A stretch of DNA of 31,878 nucleotides, from assembly GCA_964568355.1 (NCBI GenBank), contig CAZMRK010000305.1, positions 1 to 31,878 on the forward strand. The letters run 5' to 3'. Shown here piece after piece: positions 1 to 9,142 of this stretch. Origin of the DNA: JAJPJX01 sp964568355. GTDB taxonomy: Bacteria; Acidobacteriota; Terriglobia; Bryobacterales; Bryobacteraceae. Every line of letters begins with the position of its first letter. The first letter of the stretch is position 1. The position numbers were made by a program, and so were the translations under genes. Below the pieces are notes generated by a model that saw nothing but the letters and a program-made list of their open reading frames with translations, was not told where the DNA came from and made no database searches.

Positions 1-1641
1 GTCGCTGAGTTCCACATGATCGCCAAAGTAAGCCGTCCCGTCTCCATGCAGGGCCTTGAGCGATTTGCCCTTCGTCCGGACCTGCCACGAGTTGTGCGGA
101 TCCGAAGCCACGCTCATGTTCAGATTGGGCAGGTTGTAAAAATTAAACGCCGTGCCGCAAGGACACCACTCCACCAGCGCGTCCGGTTTGATGCTGCGGG
201 CGGTGTCGTAGATCATCTGAAAAAACTTCTCCAGATCCTCCACCGACTCCTCCGGACGTTTGTGCTTATGGGCCGGGTTAAAGCACGGGGGCACCGCATT
301 CATATGCTGCCCGTCCAGCTTAAGTCCGTCGTAATCCCAATCGCGGAACATCTTGATCACCAGTTGGCGATGATGTTCGATCACCGCGGCATCCGCGGGG
401 CAAAGATACCAGTCGTTCCAGTAGGAGATCTTCTGCTTCGAGCCGTTCGCATTCAGAAGCAGGTACTCCGGATGATGCTGGGCCACTTCGGAGTCCGGCT
501 TGGCGGCCAGGGGCGCCCACCAGAGTTGCGCGCGGAAGCCCTCCCGATGGATCCGGTCCACAAGCGACCGCATATCGGCATCCCCATTCGGAAACTTGGT
601 CTTCACCAGTCCCCAGTCGCCGTCTGACGACTGCCATCCATCGTCCACGCCCACCCAGGAGAACCCGAGCTTCTTAACCACCGGCAGTGCCCCGATCACC
701 TGGGACGGTGTGAACGGCCGTCCATAACCCCAGGCGCACCAGATCGGCTCAAAGGCGGAGTCCGGCGCCTTCGCCAGATGGACCCCCTGCGCCTGCATCA
801 CGTCGCTGTAGGCGCGCAGGGTTCGGAAATAGTCGCCCTGATGGACGGACGCGAAACTGCGGAAAGTCTCGATGGAGCCGCCGGGATGCAGCGTCTCGTT
901 GGGACGGAAGCTGAGCCCCAGCGTGGCGCTGCCCGCATCCGGCATCGCCACCGGCATGGAGACCAGCTTCGCCGTCAGTTCAACGTGCCCGATGCCGATT
1001 CCAATGTCGCGCCGCCACACATCCACCACCGGAGTGCCGCCCCCGTAGTCTGTCGCGTTCATGCCCAGGTAGTTTTCCTGCTTGAACCCTGTCTTCAGAG
1101 GCATCACCCAGTCGGGCCGCTTCTCGTACGAACCGCTTTCGTACGACCAGAACGCCGGCGAGGCGCCATCGCTGCCCGCGGTAATCGAATAGTGGTTGTT
1201 GGACCACCCCGTAATCCGGATGTTGTCCTTGCCCCGGTTGGTGTAGCGGACCCGGAAGAACGCCATCTCCGGAAAATGACTGTACGTGTTGACGATGACC
1301 GTCTTTTCTATAGTCCCTGCGGTTCCAGTCAGCGTGGTCTGCTCACCGTCGCCGATCTGGTCCCGCACGTTTCGCCTGGCAACTCCTTGCAGCGCGAAGT
1401 CCGATACGGTCGCCCCGTTGGCCGTGACAGTTTCCGAGGGCGAAAATGGCCCGATGACGGTCTCCTTCCCGTCGAACCGGGCGATCACCCGGCTGTACAT
1501 GCGATGGTCGAATTCCAGACGGATATTCTTGCCCTCGACCTTCGCCTCATGATCGGCCGCCGGGATTGCCTTCCACGGCCACAGCGCCGCCGCAACAGCG
1601 CCGGCACAAGTAATACGCCTAAAGCATGATTGCATTCTCAT
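1..1641 (-). CDS. Exported alpha-galactosidase-like glycoside hydrolase (GH36/melibiase type), C-terminus cut by the window edge
   Basis: The frame from ATG 1641 stays open for 547 codons to the left edge, so the C-terminal end is missing. GGAG-type ribosome binding sequence (GAGGAG) lies about 9 bases upstream. The N-terminus has a hydrophobic export signal (first ~28 residues, with an Arg pair before it). Residues ~35-290 look like the N-terminal beta-sandwich of GH36 enzymes. The catalytic barrel starts near W301 (WCAWGYGRPF) and contains GVDDGWQ. LKLDGQH puts the likely nucleophile at D443, and SVASDPHNSW puts the likely acid/base at D514. The family removes terminal alpha-galactose from oligosaccharides or glycans. 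The export signal implies action in the periplasm or outside the cell. It is the last gene of a probable operon with the two leucine-rich-repeat genes, 83 bases after the second one. The family call is firm; the exact glycosidic specificity is unknown. Confidence 0.88.
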   Translation of the reverse strand, partial: MRMQSCFRRITCAGAVAAALWPWKAIPAADHEAKVEGKNIRLEFDHRMYSRVIARFDGKETVIGPFSPSETVTANGATVSDFALQGVARRNVRDQIGDGEQTTLTGTAGTIEKTVIVNTYSHFPEMAFFRVRYTNRGKDNIRITGWSNNHYSITAGSDGASPAFWSYESGSYEKRPDWVMPLKTGFKQENYLGMNATDYGGGTPVVDVWRRDIGIGIGHVELTAKLVSMPVAMPDAGSATLGLSFRPNETLHPGGSIETFRSFASVHQGDYFRTLRAYSDVMQAQGVHLAKAPDSAFEPIWCAWGYGRPFTPSQVIGALPVVKKLGFSWVGVDDGWQSSDGDWGLVKTKFPNGDADMRSLVDRIHREGFRAQLWWAPLAAKPDSEVAQHHPEYLLLNANGSKQKISYWNDWYLCPADAAVIEHHRQLVIKMFRDWDYDGLKLDGQHMNAVPPCFNPAHKHKRPEESVEDLEKFFQMIYDTARSIKPDALVEWCPCGTAFNFYNLPNLNMSVASDPHNSWQVRTKGKSLKALHGDGTAYFGDHVELSD

Positions 1642-1724
1642 CGGAACTCGCTCCTCAACAGGCTGTACTCCGTGCTGGTCTGGTCATCCGCCAAAGCCGG
1701 CGATCCACTCCCTCGCTGCCGCCC

Positions 1725-2663
1725 CTAATTCGCCGGCCCGTTCGGCATCGCGGGTTTGGTTGCATGGAATGCGCTGCGAATGATCCGCAGATTGGGGCGG
1801 GCGCTGCGCAGTTCAGCGATCCCGCGCTCGCTTACCGCCGCCGCTGACAGGTCTGCCACGCGCAGGGCGGGGAACATCTTCAGAATGGGCACGGCGTCGT
1901 CGTTGATGCGGCTGCACGACTGTAAGTCCAGCCGGTTCAGCTTGGTCAACCCGGCCAACTGATTCAGGCCGCGCGCGGAGATGCTGAGCCCGTTCAAGCG
2001 CAGGTGCTGCAGTTCCCGCAGCGTTGCGATGGTCTCCAGACCGGACTCGGTAAGGCTCACCGACCAGAGCCCGGAATCGGTGCGCTGCGCGCCGCTCAGA
2101 TCCAGGCTGGTGATCGCCGGCATCAGCCGCAAAGCCTGCAGTCCGGCATCGGTCAGTTTGTTTCCGCCAACGGAAAGTTCCTTCAGGTTCGAAAGCGCGG
2201 TGAGTTGAGACAGTCCGCTATCGGTCACTTGAGCGAAACCGATGTCCAGGGATTCGAGCGTAGTCAACCCATTCAATACCTGAAGCGTGCTGTCGGTGAT
2301 CTTGGTGCCGCGCAGGTCCAGCCGCTTGAGATGCTTCCAGCTTTTCAGGACAGCCAGGCCCTGGTCGGTCACCGTCTCGGCATAGTAGAAATTGACGTCC
2401 GCCAGGTTCGAGAGCGGTCTCAGTTCCAGCAGCCCCCGGTCCGTGATCCGGGTCATGGAGAGGTCGAGCTTCGTCAGCGACGCTTGCCCGGCAAGATTGG
2501 GCAGATCGGAATCCGTCACCCAGCTCGCTCCCAGGTCCACGCCGGTGATCCGGCCCGCGCGATCTCGCGTGACCGATCCACCCAAAGCGGTAATCCAGGA
2601 CATCGATGGACCCGCGGCGAAAAGAACCGACGCCATCAGTGGAATCCAAGCCAGCCCTCTCAT
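1725..2663 (-). CDS. Secreted leucine-rich-repeat protein, single module
   Basis: 312 residues from ATG 2663, chosen because AAAAGGAG sits 6 bases upstream; an in-frame TTG at 2669 has no room for a ribosome binding site. The signal peptide covers roughly residues 1-20. A cap follows at residues 23-29 (W-I-T-A-L-G-G), then about ten 24-residue repeats of the form L-x-x-L-x-L-x-x-T-x-I-T-D-x-G-L. The protein ends in ARPNLRII, which resembles the end cap of the longer neighbour. One repeat is longer and carries QRTDSGLWSV. Such proteins are solenoids that bind other proteins or glycans; no enzyme motif is visible. The gene starts 2 bases after the upstream LRR gene stops, and its ribosome binding site lies inside that gene, so the two are translationally coupled. 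The binding partner is unknown. Confidence 0.85.
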   Translation of the reverse strand: MRGLAWIPLMASVLFAAGPSMSWITALGGSVTRDRAGRITGVDLGASWVTDSDLPNLAGQASLTKLDLSMTRITDRGLLELRPLSNLADVNFYYAETVTDQGLAVLKSWKHLKRLDLRGTKITDSTLQVLNGLTTLESLDIGFAQVTDSGLSQLTALSNLKELSVGGNKLTDAGLQALRLMPAITSLDLSGAQRTDSGLWSVSLTESGLETIATLRELQHLRLNGLSISARGLNQLAGLTKLNRLDLQSCSRINDDAVPILKMFPALRVADLSAAAVSERGIAELRSARPNLRIIRSAFHATKPAMPNGPAN

Positions 2664-2665
2664 AC

Positions 2666-4657
2666 TCAACTCCTTTTCCGGTTTGGAAGCGCCGAATCCT
2701 GGTCCCAGATGACCTTACAGCCGGGCACCGCCGCGTGAAAACGCTCAAACGCCTTCGGAGTTACCGCAGTGTGGTAGATATTCAAAAGCTTGAGCCCGGT
2801 AAAGGATGCCAGCGCGTCGAGCCCCGCATCCGTGATCGCCGTTCCATCCAGGCGCAGTTCCTGGAGCTGGGGGAGATCCTTCAGAGACTCGATCCCCTGG
2901 TCGTTCACTGACGTGTGGTCGAGGTTGAGTGTACGGAGGCTCTTCAGCGAACGCAGCACCGCAACGCCGGTGTTGCCCGTGCTGGTATGGCTGATCCGCA
3001 GGTACTGGAGGCGGTCCAGGGTCTTTAGTGCCTCCAGCCCCTTCTCGCTAAAGCGTCCCGCATCGAGCGCGAGCACCTCCAGATTTCCGAGCGTCCCGAT
3101 CGCCCGCAGGGTGGCATCTCCCACGTCGGTTCCATCCAGGTGCAGCACGTTCAGGCGTGTCAATTTGGCGAGCGAGGCGCCCGCGGCGTCGCTGATCTCC
3201 GAGTAGCTGAGCATCAGGCGCTCCAGATTTCCCATGGAAGCGATCTGCTCCAGGCCGGCGTCGTCTACCGGAGCGCTGGTCAGGTCCACCTCGGTTAGCG
3301 CGGAAAGCTGCTTCAGTGCCTGAAAACCTTCGCCCCGCACCAGCGTCCCTGCCAGGCTCAGCCTGCGCAGATGTTGCAGCCTTCCAAGCTGCGGCAGCCC
3401 CTTGTCCGAAACGGGCGTATTGTCGAGAACCAGCTCCTCGAGGCGAGTGAGGCCCTGGAGCGACTCGATACCCAAATCTCCAACCTCGGTCGCCGCGAGA
3501 TCCAGCTTCTGGAGACTGTCGAGAGCCCGGAAATCGGCCAGTTGGGCATCGCCCACGTGAGCCGAGGCAAGCGAAATCGCAACCACTTTCCCTCCCGACA
3601 TCTTGGCCGTTCCGCCTAGCTTTTGAACCCATTCGGCAATCGCGGAATCGGTAGCCGTCCGCGGATGGGCCAGTCCGGGAGCGGCGGGGACCGATGCCGT
3701 CGCCGCTACGAAATCGACCTTGCAGCGGGGAAGCGCGGCCCGAAGATCCTCCACGCCGGTACTGGTTACGCGGCTGTAGCGGATGTCGAGTGCGGCCAGT
3801 TCCTTGAGCGGACGGAGCGCGGCCAGAGCCGTATTCGTGATGCGGCTCCGGTAGAGATTCAGCTCTCGAAGGTGGGGAAGCCCTGCCAGGATGGAGGCCG
3901 ATTCATCGCTCACGTTTGCTCCCAGCAGGTTCAGCTTCGTGAGGCTGGTCAGCTTCTTCAGATGAACCATGCCCGCGTCGCTGACCTTCGTGCCGTACAG
4001 GTCGAGTTCTTCGAGGTGGGGCATGTTTTCGAGATACGGAAGACCTTCATCCGTGATCAGCGTGTCCCGCAGATAGAGCCGGCGGATCTTTTTGAGACCC
4101 TGAAGGCTCTTCATTCCGGCGTCGTTGAATGTCGTATAGCTGACATCCAGCGACTCAAGCTCCGTGAATGGCGCGAGATCGGGTGCGCTGACGCGGCATT
4201 GCGCCAGCCGGAGGTCGCGCAATTTCGTGAGCTTGGTTAAATAGGCGAGTCCTTTGTCCCGCACATTGATATTCGGGAGGAAGTGCATGCTGAAATAGAG
4301 CCGCTGCAGAGTGACGAGCCCGGCCAGGTTCTTCAACTCTTCGTTGGCATCCAGCCGGCTGCCGGAAGCCGGATTCCAGCTCGGACCGGGCAGGTAGAGA
4401 TCGCGAATGGCCGTCAAGCCCGCCAGCCGCCTCAAATCGGTGGGATCGATCAGTGTGTTCGTCAGGTCCAGGCCGGCAATGCGAACGTCGCCCTCGGGGA
4501 GATCGATTGGATCGACAAGAGGTGCCGGCCTGCCTTCGATCATCACCCGCCCACCTATGCGAAGAGCCCAGTCAGCGATTTCCCGTTCCGAGGATCCGGC
4601 GGCAGTTGCGGCCGGAACCGCGGTCAGCAAAGCCACGAGGAGTGCCGCGCAACGCAT
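2666..4657 (-). CDS. Secreted leucine-rich-repeat protein, two tandem modules
   Basis: 663 residues from ATG 4657; an in-frame GTG at 4672 would add five residues, and neither start has a clear ribosome binding site. The signal peptide (MRCAALLVALL, ending near TAAG) spans about residues 1-20. The mature protein consists of two solenoid modules. Module 1 begins with an IADWALRIGG cap (residues 27-36) and ends at LPRCKV (about 309-314). Module 2 begins with IAEWVQKLGG (about 340-349) and ends at VPGCKV (about 644-649). Each contains around ten repeats of about 24 residues with T-x-I-T-D-x-G-L spacing. The matching caps show internal duplication. The downstream LRR gene is a third copy of the module. 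A role in extracellular or periplasmic binding is inferred; no catalytic residues are seen. Confidence 0.85.
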   Translation of the reverse strand: MRCAALLVALLTAVPAATAAGSSEREIADWALRIGGRVMIEGRPAPLVDPIDLPEGDVRIAGLDLTNTLIDPTDLRRLAGLTAIRDLYLPGPSWNPASGSRLDANEELKNLAGLVTLQRLYFSMHFLPNINVRDKGLAYLTKLTKLRDLRLAQCRVSAPDLAPFTELESLDVSYTTFNDAGMKSLQGLKKIRRLYLRDTLITDEGLPYLENMPHLEELDLYGTKVSDAGMVHLKKLTSLTKLNLLGANVSDESASILAGLPHLRELNLYRSRITNTALAALRPLKELAALDIRYSRVTSTGVEDLRAALPRCKVDFVAATASVPAAPGLAHPRTATDSAIAEWVQKLGGTAKMSGGKVVAISLASAHVGDAQLADFRALDSLQKLDLAATEVGDLGIESLQGLTRLEELVLDNTPVSDKGLPQLGRLQHLRRLSLAGTLVRGEGFQALKQLSALTEVDLTSAPVDDAGLEQIASMGNLERLMLSYSEISDAAGASLAKLTRLNVLHLDGTDVGDATLRAIGTLGNLEVLALDAGRFSEKGLEALKTLDRLQYLRISHTSTGNTGVAVLRSLKSLRTLNLDHTSVNDQGIESLKDLPQLQELRLDGTAITDAGLDALASFTGLKLLNIYHTAVTPKAFERFHAAVPGCKVIWDQDSALPNRKRS

Positions 4658-4672
4658 GGCTAAGGATATCAC

Positions 4673-4902
4673 GGCAGTCTGATGATCAAAAGCAAAACAT
4701 ACCGCTGATATTCCTTTTGCTTTCTATTTGGCGAGCTTACTGATTCCGCATCTAAAGCCTCTGGCACAGCGCTTGTACGCCATCTCACGGAGCTCGTCCG
4801 GCCCCCACAGTCTTTGCGTTTGGTTTGCATTTTATCTTCTCTTCCATAATTTATTCTTGCGTTCCCATATAGCGCGCGGTACGCTATTCCCGAGGGCACT
4901 GG
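4673..4902. promoter_or_regulatory. Divergent intergenic region between LRR operon and DUF1592 gene
   Basis: About 230 bases of noticeably lower GC than the surroundings, lying between two outward-reading genes, so it must carry both promoters. On the plus strand CATAAT (4845-4850) resembles a -10 box and TTTGCA (4824-4829) a weak -35 box, but the 15-base spacing is short. I could not fix a convincing promoter for the minus strand. No small gene is supported here. Confidence 0.4.
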
Positions 4903-6870
4903 GTGCGGATGCGCGGAGGGGCCATTCTGTTGTTGATCCTGATTCCTGCAGCAGCGAAGGCGCAGCCGGTCTCGTTTGCTCAATCCGTCTATCCCATCCT
5001 GGAAAAGGCCGGCTGCGCCGCCTGTCACAATCTCAACGGCGTGGCTTCCGCAACGCGGCTCCACTTCCCGGAGTCCGGCGCTTCGACCAGCCAGATCGAG
5101 GCCTTCGGCAAATCCCTGGTCGTTCTCGTCGACCGCAACACCCCCGGCAATTCGCTCTTGTTGAGGAAGCCCACCGCGCGGGTCGCGCATGGCGGTGGCG
5201 AAAGAATAAAGGCAGGCAGCCCGGAGGAAGCGGAGCTGCTCTCCTGGATCAATCTCCTCGCGCGCCTTTCCGGTGACGATCTCGCTCAGGCACTGAAGTA
5301 CAAAGCGCAGCCGGAAAAGGCCGGTGTTTCCGCCCCGGTCCTGCGCCGTCTGACTCACAGCCAGTACAACAATACGGTTCGGGACCTGCTCGGCGATTAT
5401 ACGGCTCCAGCCAATCAGTTTCCGCCGGACGATTTTGTCAACGGCTTCAAGAATCAATACGGCGCCCAGAGCCTTTCGCCGCTGCTCGAAGAGGCCTACA
5501 GCGACGCGGCGGCGCGCCTGGCGGCCAATGCTCTCCGTAACGGAGACATACATCACCTGATTCCGTGCGCGCCGTCGATCGACTGCCGTACCACCTTTGT
5601 AAAGGCCTTCGGCCGGAAAGCATTTCGCCGCCCGCTCAGCGCCGGCGAGACCCGGCGTTATGTGAAGCTGTTCGCTGCGGAGCGCAGCTTCCTCAAAGGC
5701 GCCCAGCTCGTGGTCGAGGCGATGCTGCAGTCGCCGAATTTCCTCTTCCGGCTGGACGCGACGCCTTCCCCTGCCTGGAAGCCGTATGCCACCGCGAACC
5801 GGCTTTCCTACACGCTGTGGGATACCATGCCGGACGAAGCGCTCATGACGGCCGCGGCCAAAGGCGAGTTGTCCACGCCGGAGGGCGTCGAACGGATCGC
5901 CAGGAGAATGCTCGACGACCCGCGAGCTCGCCGGGCGCTCGATGAGTTTGTCTCCCAATGGCTGCGCTTTGACCGAATGCTCACCGCCACTCGCGACCGC
6001 CGCCGGTATCCGCAGTTCAACCGCGAAACCGCTGTCGCCATGGCGGAGGAAGCCAGGCTCTTTGTGGATGACCTGGTGTGGAACGATCGCAATTTCATGG
6101 ATGCGTTCACCGCGAACTACGGTTTCGTGAACGCCGAGCTGGCGCCGATTTACGGTGTGCCGGCGCCTGCGCGCGAGTTCGATCGCGTGGAGTTTCCGGC
6201 TGGATCCGAGCGCGGAGGACTCCTGGGACAGGCCCTCTTCCTCTCCTTGAGCTCGAAGCCGGAAGATACCTCCATCACGGGCCGGGGCCTCTTCGTGCGG
6301 GAGCAGTTTCTCTGCCAGCACGTGCCGCCGCCGCCGGTGGGCGTGAATACCAATCTTCCCCCGTCAACCGAGGCTCATCCGCAAACCAATCGGCAGCGCA
6401 TGTCCGACCACGTTTCCAACCCGATGTGCGCGAGCTGCCACAACCTGATCGACCCGATCGGTTGGGGTTTGGAAAAGTTCGATGCGATAGGGAAGCGCCG
6501 CGAAGACTATAAACTGACCTTCGGGAACGCTTACCACGGCGGCGGGCGCCGCGCGCCGCCCAAATCAGTCGTGCTGCCGCTGGACACCCGAGGAAACGTT
6601 CTCGGCATCCCGGATTCGGCGTTTACCTCGCCGCGGGAATTAGGTGCCGTCCTGGCAAGGACTCCCCAGTGCCAGGAGTGCGTCGTCAAGCAGTATTTCC
6701 GCTATGCCGCGGGCCGCATGGAAACCAGCGCGGATCGCCCGGTGCTGGATCGCATCTTCCAGGACTTCAAGGATTCGAACTACCATTTCAGACAATTGAT
6801 CGTTTCGCTGATTCGCGCCCGCGAATTTCCGGGCGAGGAGAGGAGTGTCCGTGTCGCAAGTAATCACTAA
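4903..6870 (+). CDS. DUF1592-family di-haem c-type cytochrome protein (DUF1587/1595/1592/1588/1585)
   Basis: 655 residues from GTG 4903, preceded by GAGGG with a 6-base gap; ATG 4909 is a poorer alternative. The signal peptide ends near AAAKA (residue 20). A first haem motif CAACH is at 38-42 in an N-terminal cytochrome c domain. RRLTHSQYNNTVRDLLG (about 148-164) is the DUF1587 hallmark. DUF1595 (about 222-285), DUF1592 (about 295-425), DUF1588 (about 437-535, with RGLFVREQFLCQHVPPPP and a second haem motif CASCH at 509-513) and DUF1585 (C-terminal ~70) follow. This architecture is typical of large periplasmic proteins in Planctomycetes, Acidobacteria and Verrucomicrobia, whose reaction is not established. 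The gene overlaps the DUF1552 gene by 26 bases, its usual partner. Two covalent haems imply a periplasmic redox role. Confidence 0.9.
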   Translation: MRMRGGAILLLILIPAAAKAQPVSFAQSVYPILEKAGCAACHNLNGVASATRLHFPESGASTSQIEAFGKSLVVLVDRNTPGNSLLLRKPTARVAHGGGERIKAGSPEEAELLSWINLLARLSGDDLAQALKYKAQPEKAGVSAPVLRRLTHSQYNNTVRDLLGDYTAPANQFPPDDFVNGFKNQYGAQSLSPLLEEAYSDAAARLAANALRNGDIHHLIPCAPSIDCRTTFVKAFGRKAFRRPLSAGETRRYVKLFAAERSFLKGAQLVVEAMLQSPNFLFRLDATPSPAWKPYATANRLSYTLWDTMPDEALMTAAAKGELSTPEGVERIARRMLDDPRARRALDEFVSQWLRFDRMLTATRDRRRYPQFNRETAVAMAEEARLFVDDLVWNDRNFMDAFTANYGFVNAELAPIYGVPAPAREFDRVEFPAGSERGGLLGQALFLSLSSKPEDTSITGRGLFVREQFLCQHVPPPPVGVNTNLPPSTEAHPQTNRQRMSDHVSNPMCASCHNLIDPIGWGLEKFDAIGKRREDYKLTFGNAYHGGGRRAPPKSVVLPLDTRGNVLGIPDSAFTSPRELGAVLARTPQCQECVVKQYFRYAAGRMETSADRPVLDRIFQDFKDSNYHFRQLIVSLIRAREFPGEERSVRVASNH

Positions 6871-8182
6871 GCGCTGGAGGCTTTCCCGCCGCCGGTTTCT
6901 TCGGGGCCTGACTCTCTCGGGTTCGGCGGTCACGGTGGGATTGCCCCCGCTGGCCGCCATGTTCAACTCCACCGGTACCGCCTATGCGGCGACGACTGCC
7001 GGAGAAACGCCGACCGAGACCCGCTTTGTCTTATGGTTCAACGGGAACGGCATTCCGGAACGATACTGGATCCCGGCCGAGGTGGGCCGGAATTTTCGGT
7101 TGACTCCCTGCCTGGCGCCGCTCGCCCCTTTCCGAAACGACATCCATGTGCTCAGTGGACTCGACAATGCCGCCGCCGGGCTGCCCGGACCCGGCAACGG
7201 ACATCACAACTCGATGAGTGGCCTGATGACCTGCACCCGGTTTACCGGACGCGGCGCCGGTGGTCCTTCGTTCGATCAGGCGCTGGCCTCGAAAATTGGT
7301 GGCGAGTCTCGCTTCCGCTCCCTGCAGATCGGCGTCTCGCAGGAATCCTTTGGTGAAAGCATTCAACGGAATATGAGCTGGTCCGGCTACGAGCGCGCCC
7401 TGCCGCCGGAAATGCTGCCGGATAGGCTGTTCGACCGGCTCTTCGGCAAGCGCGAAGAGGGCTGGATCAATCGCAAGCGCAGCGTGCTCGACACCGTGCA
7501 GGACGATGCCGCGGAGCTCAAGAAGAACCTGCCGAAGGACGATCAGGCGCGAGTGGAGGAACACCTTGCCTCGGTGCGCGATGTCGAGCGGGCGGTAACC
7601 AGCCTGCCGCCCGAATACCGCCGCGTCGACCCGCCGGACTACGAGGACATGAAAGACTGGCCGCGCATCGCGAAGATCCAGAGCGACCTGCTGGCCTATG
7701 CTCTGATCACACGGCAGACCCGCGTGGCTTCTTATATGCTCACCAAATGCCAGGGGCTTTCCCGGTTTCCCTGGCTGGGCTACACCGCCGCCCGCCATCA
7801 TGACTACACCCACGCCGACGGAAAGGCTCCGGGCGCGGACGGCGTCGAGGGGCAGCGGATTCTTCGCGACATCTGCCGCTGGCACGTCGAGGAGTTTGCC
7901 TACTTCCTGAGCAAGCTGAAATCGATACCGGAAGGCGACGGTACGCTGCTCGACCACTGCTGCGTGCTATACGTGCACGAGCACGCCGAGGCCAATCCGC
8001 ACAAAAACAGCGGCCACGGCTCTATCCTGGCGGGACATGCCGGACGGTTGGCAACCGGTATGCATTCCCAGGTAACCGGCACGATCGGTGATCTGTACGT
8101 TACCCTGGCCGAGGATGTGATGGGCACCAGCATCGGAAAGTTCCCGACCGCTACCGGCAAGGTTTCCTCGATCGTCGCCTGA
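6845..8182 (+). CDS. DUF1552 protein with Tat signal
   Basis: 445 residues from GTG 6845; GTG 6851 is an equally plausible start because AGGAG (6841-6845) lies 5 bases before it. The N-terminus carries SRRRFLRG (residues 14-21), a strong twin-arginine motif, followed by a hydrophobic stretch ending at AYA. The protein is therefore probably folded in the cytoplasm, perhaps with a cofactor, before export. The body matches the DUF1552 family: RFVLWFNGNGIPERYW near the start of the mature part, HHNSMSGLMT, and late HEHAEANPHKNSGHGSILAG with several conserved His residues that could bind metal. The family has no proven function. It is nearly always encoded beside a DUF1592 protein, as here, with start and stop overlapping by 26 bases. 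A joint periplasmic complex is inferred. Confidence 0.88.
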   Translation: MSVSQVITKRWRLSRRRFLRGLTLSGSAVTVGLPPLAAMFNSTGTAYAATTAGETPTETRFVLWFNGNGIPERYWIPAEVGRNFRLTPCLAPLAPFRNDIHVLSGLDNAAAGLPGPGNGHHNSMSGLMTCTRFTGRGAGGPSFDQALASKIGGESRFRSLQIGVSQESFGESIQRNMSWSGYERALPPEMLPDRLFDRLFGKREEGWINRKRSVLDTVQDDAAELKKNLPKDDQARVEEHLASVRDVERAVTSLPPEYRRVDPPDYEDMKDWPRIAKIQSDLLAYALITRQTRVASYMLTKCQGLSRFPWLGYTAARHHDYTHADGKAPGADGVEGQRILRDICRWHVEEFAYFLSKLKSIPEGDGTLLDHCCVLYVHEHAEANPHKNSGHGSILAGHAGRLATGMHSQVTGTIGDLYVTLAEDVMGTSIGKFPTATGKVSSIVA

Positions 8183-8200
8183 TCTTTCGATCCCGGTCCG

Positions 8201-9142
8201 TCAACGCCGGTGCGTTTCCAGCCACTGGATGGCGGTACGGAAATCCGTCTCGTGCCCGCCCTCGAAAATCGTCAGCCTCGCTGGTCCGGCGGTCCGGCGG
8301 AAGAGCGCCGCGCGTTTGCGGCCCTTCTCCTCCGCCGTCTCGGAAACAAGTCCGGAGGGTAGCTTTTCTTCCCGCGTGATCGAGTCAATCGCGGCATTCT
8401 CGATCTGCTTGTCGGCCTTTCCGTTGGCGGCTGCCAGGGCATTGAACGCCCGCAAGGACTGGCTCACCGGCACTGCCCCGGTGTGGCCGTCGTGGATGCC
8501 CACTTCGATATCGATGGGAAGTCCGGCCGCCCGGGCGAGGTGAAACAGCGGAGAGCGGCTCCGGTATTCCGCGTCCGCCGCCGGAGAGGAGCCCGGACTG
8601 CCGCCGCAGCACCGCTCCAGCATCTGGTAATAGCGGCTACCCTGCTGCTTGGAAAAGAGATACCAGGCCGCCAGGTCCACGATGGGAACCCAGGAGGAGG
8701 CCGCGGCCCAGAATTTCGGCTGGGCGCTGGCCATCACCAGGGTCATGTGACCGCCCCCGGAGCCGCCCAGAAGGTAGATGCGCCGGGAATTGATCGAATG
8801 GCTGCCGCGGACGTGCGCGACGGCATCCAGCACATCCTGAACCGCGAATTTGGACGCGCAGGCTTTCGGGCGGTCGTTGGGACCACGAAAATCAGGCGAA
8901 ATGAGGGCCCAACCCCGCGCGGCACACTCGGCAATAGCGACCTCGATCTCGCTCGACCGGTTGTAATGGGCGGACCAGCTATGCAGATGGACCACCAGCG
9001 GCGCCGGAGCCGTCCCCCGCGGTGGTACGAGCGATACATGCTGGACTTCTCCGTCCAGGCTGCTCTTGGTGGTGAATTCTTCTACACCGGCGGGACGGGC
9101 TGCCACGGCGGCGGCAGACAACAGCCAGCTACGGCGGGTCAT
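8201..9142 (-). CDS. Exported alpha/beta hydrolase (prolyl-oligopeptidase/dienelactone-hydrolase-like esterase)
   Basis: 313 residues from ATG 9142. The frame remains open upstream, but the start is fixed by the ATGA overlap (9142-9139) with the stop of the regulator gene. MTRRSWLLSAAAVAARPAG looks like a short export signal with Arg-Arg. The alpha/beta fold is indicated by LVVHLHSWSA, the nucleophile elbow GGSGGG (S128), a probable acid in VGIHDGH (D218) and a terminal His in EGGHETDF (H297). Similar proteins cleave esters, lactones or small peptides; substrate cannot be told. Co-transcription with the GntR/FCD regulator suggests that it works on the substrate controlled by that regulator. 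It converges on the DUF1552 gene with an 18-base gap and no clear terminator. Confidence 0.82.
   Translation of the reverse strand: MTRRSWLLSAAAVAARPAGVEEFTTKSSLDGEVQHVSLVPPRGTAPAPLVVHLHSWSAHYNRSSEIEVAIAECAARGWALISPDFRGPNDRPKACASKFAVQDVLDAVAHVRGSHSINSRRIYLLGGSGGGHMTLVMASAQPKFWAAASSWVPIVDLAAWYLFSKQQGSRYYQMLERCCGGSPGSSPAADAEYRSRSPLFHLARAAGLPIDIEVGIHDGHTGAVPVSQSLRAFNALAAANGKADKQIENAAIDSITREEKLPSGLVSETAEEKGRKRAALFRRTAGPARLTIFEGGHETDFRTAIQWLETHRR

Noticed and set aside
4669..6321. Long open frame (about 550 codons) on the minus strand
   Set aside because: It is antisense to the well-supported DUF1592 gene; its product is Arg-rich and low in recognisable motifs, as expected for a GC-rich shadow frame.
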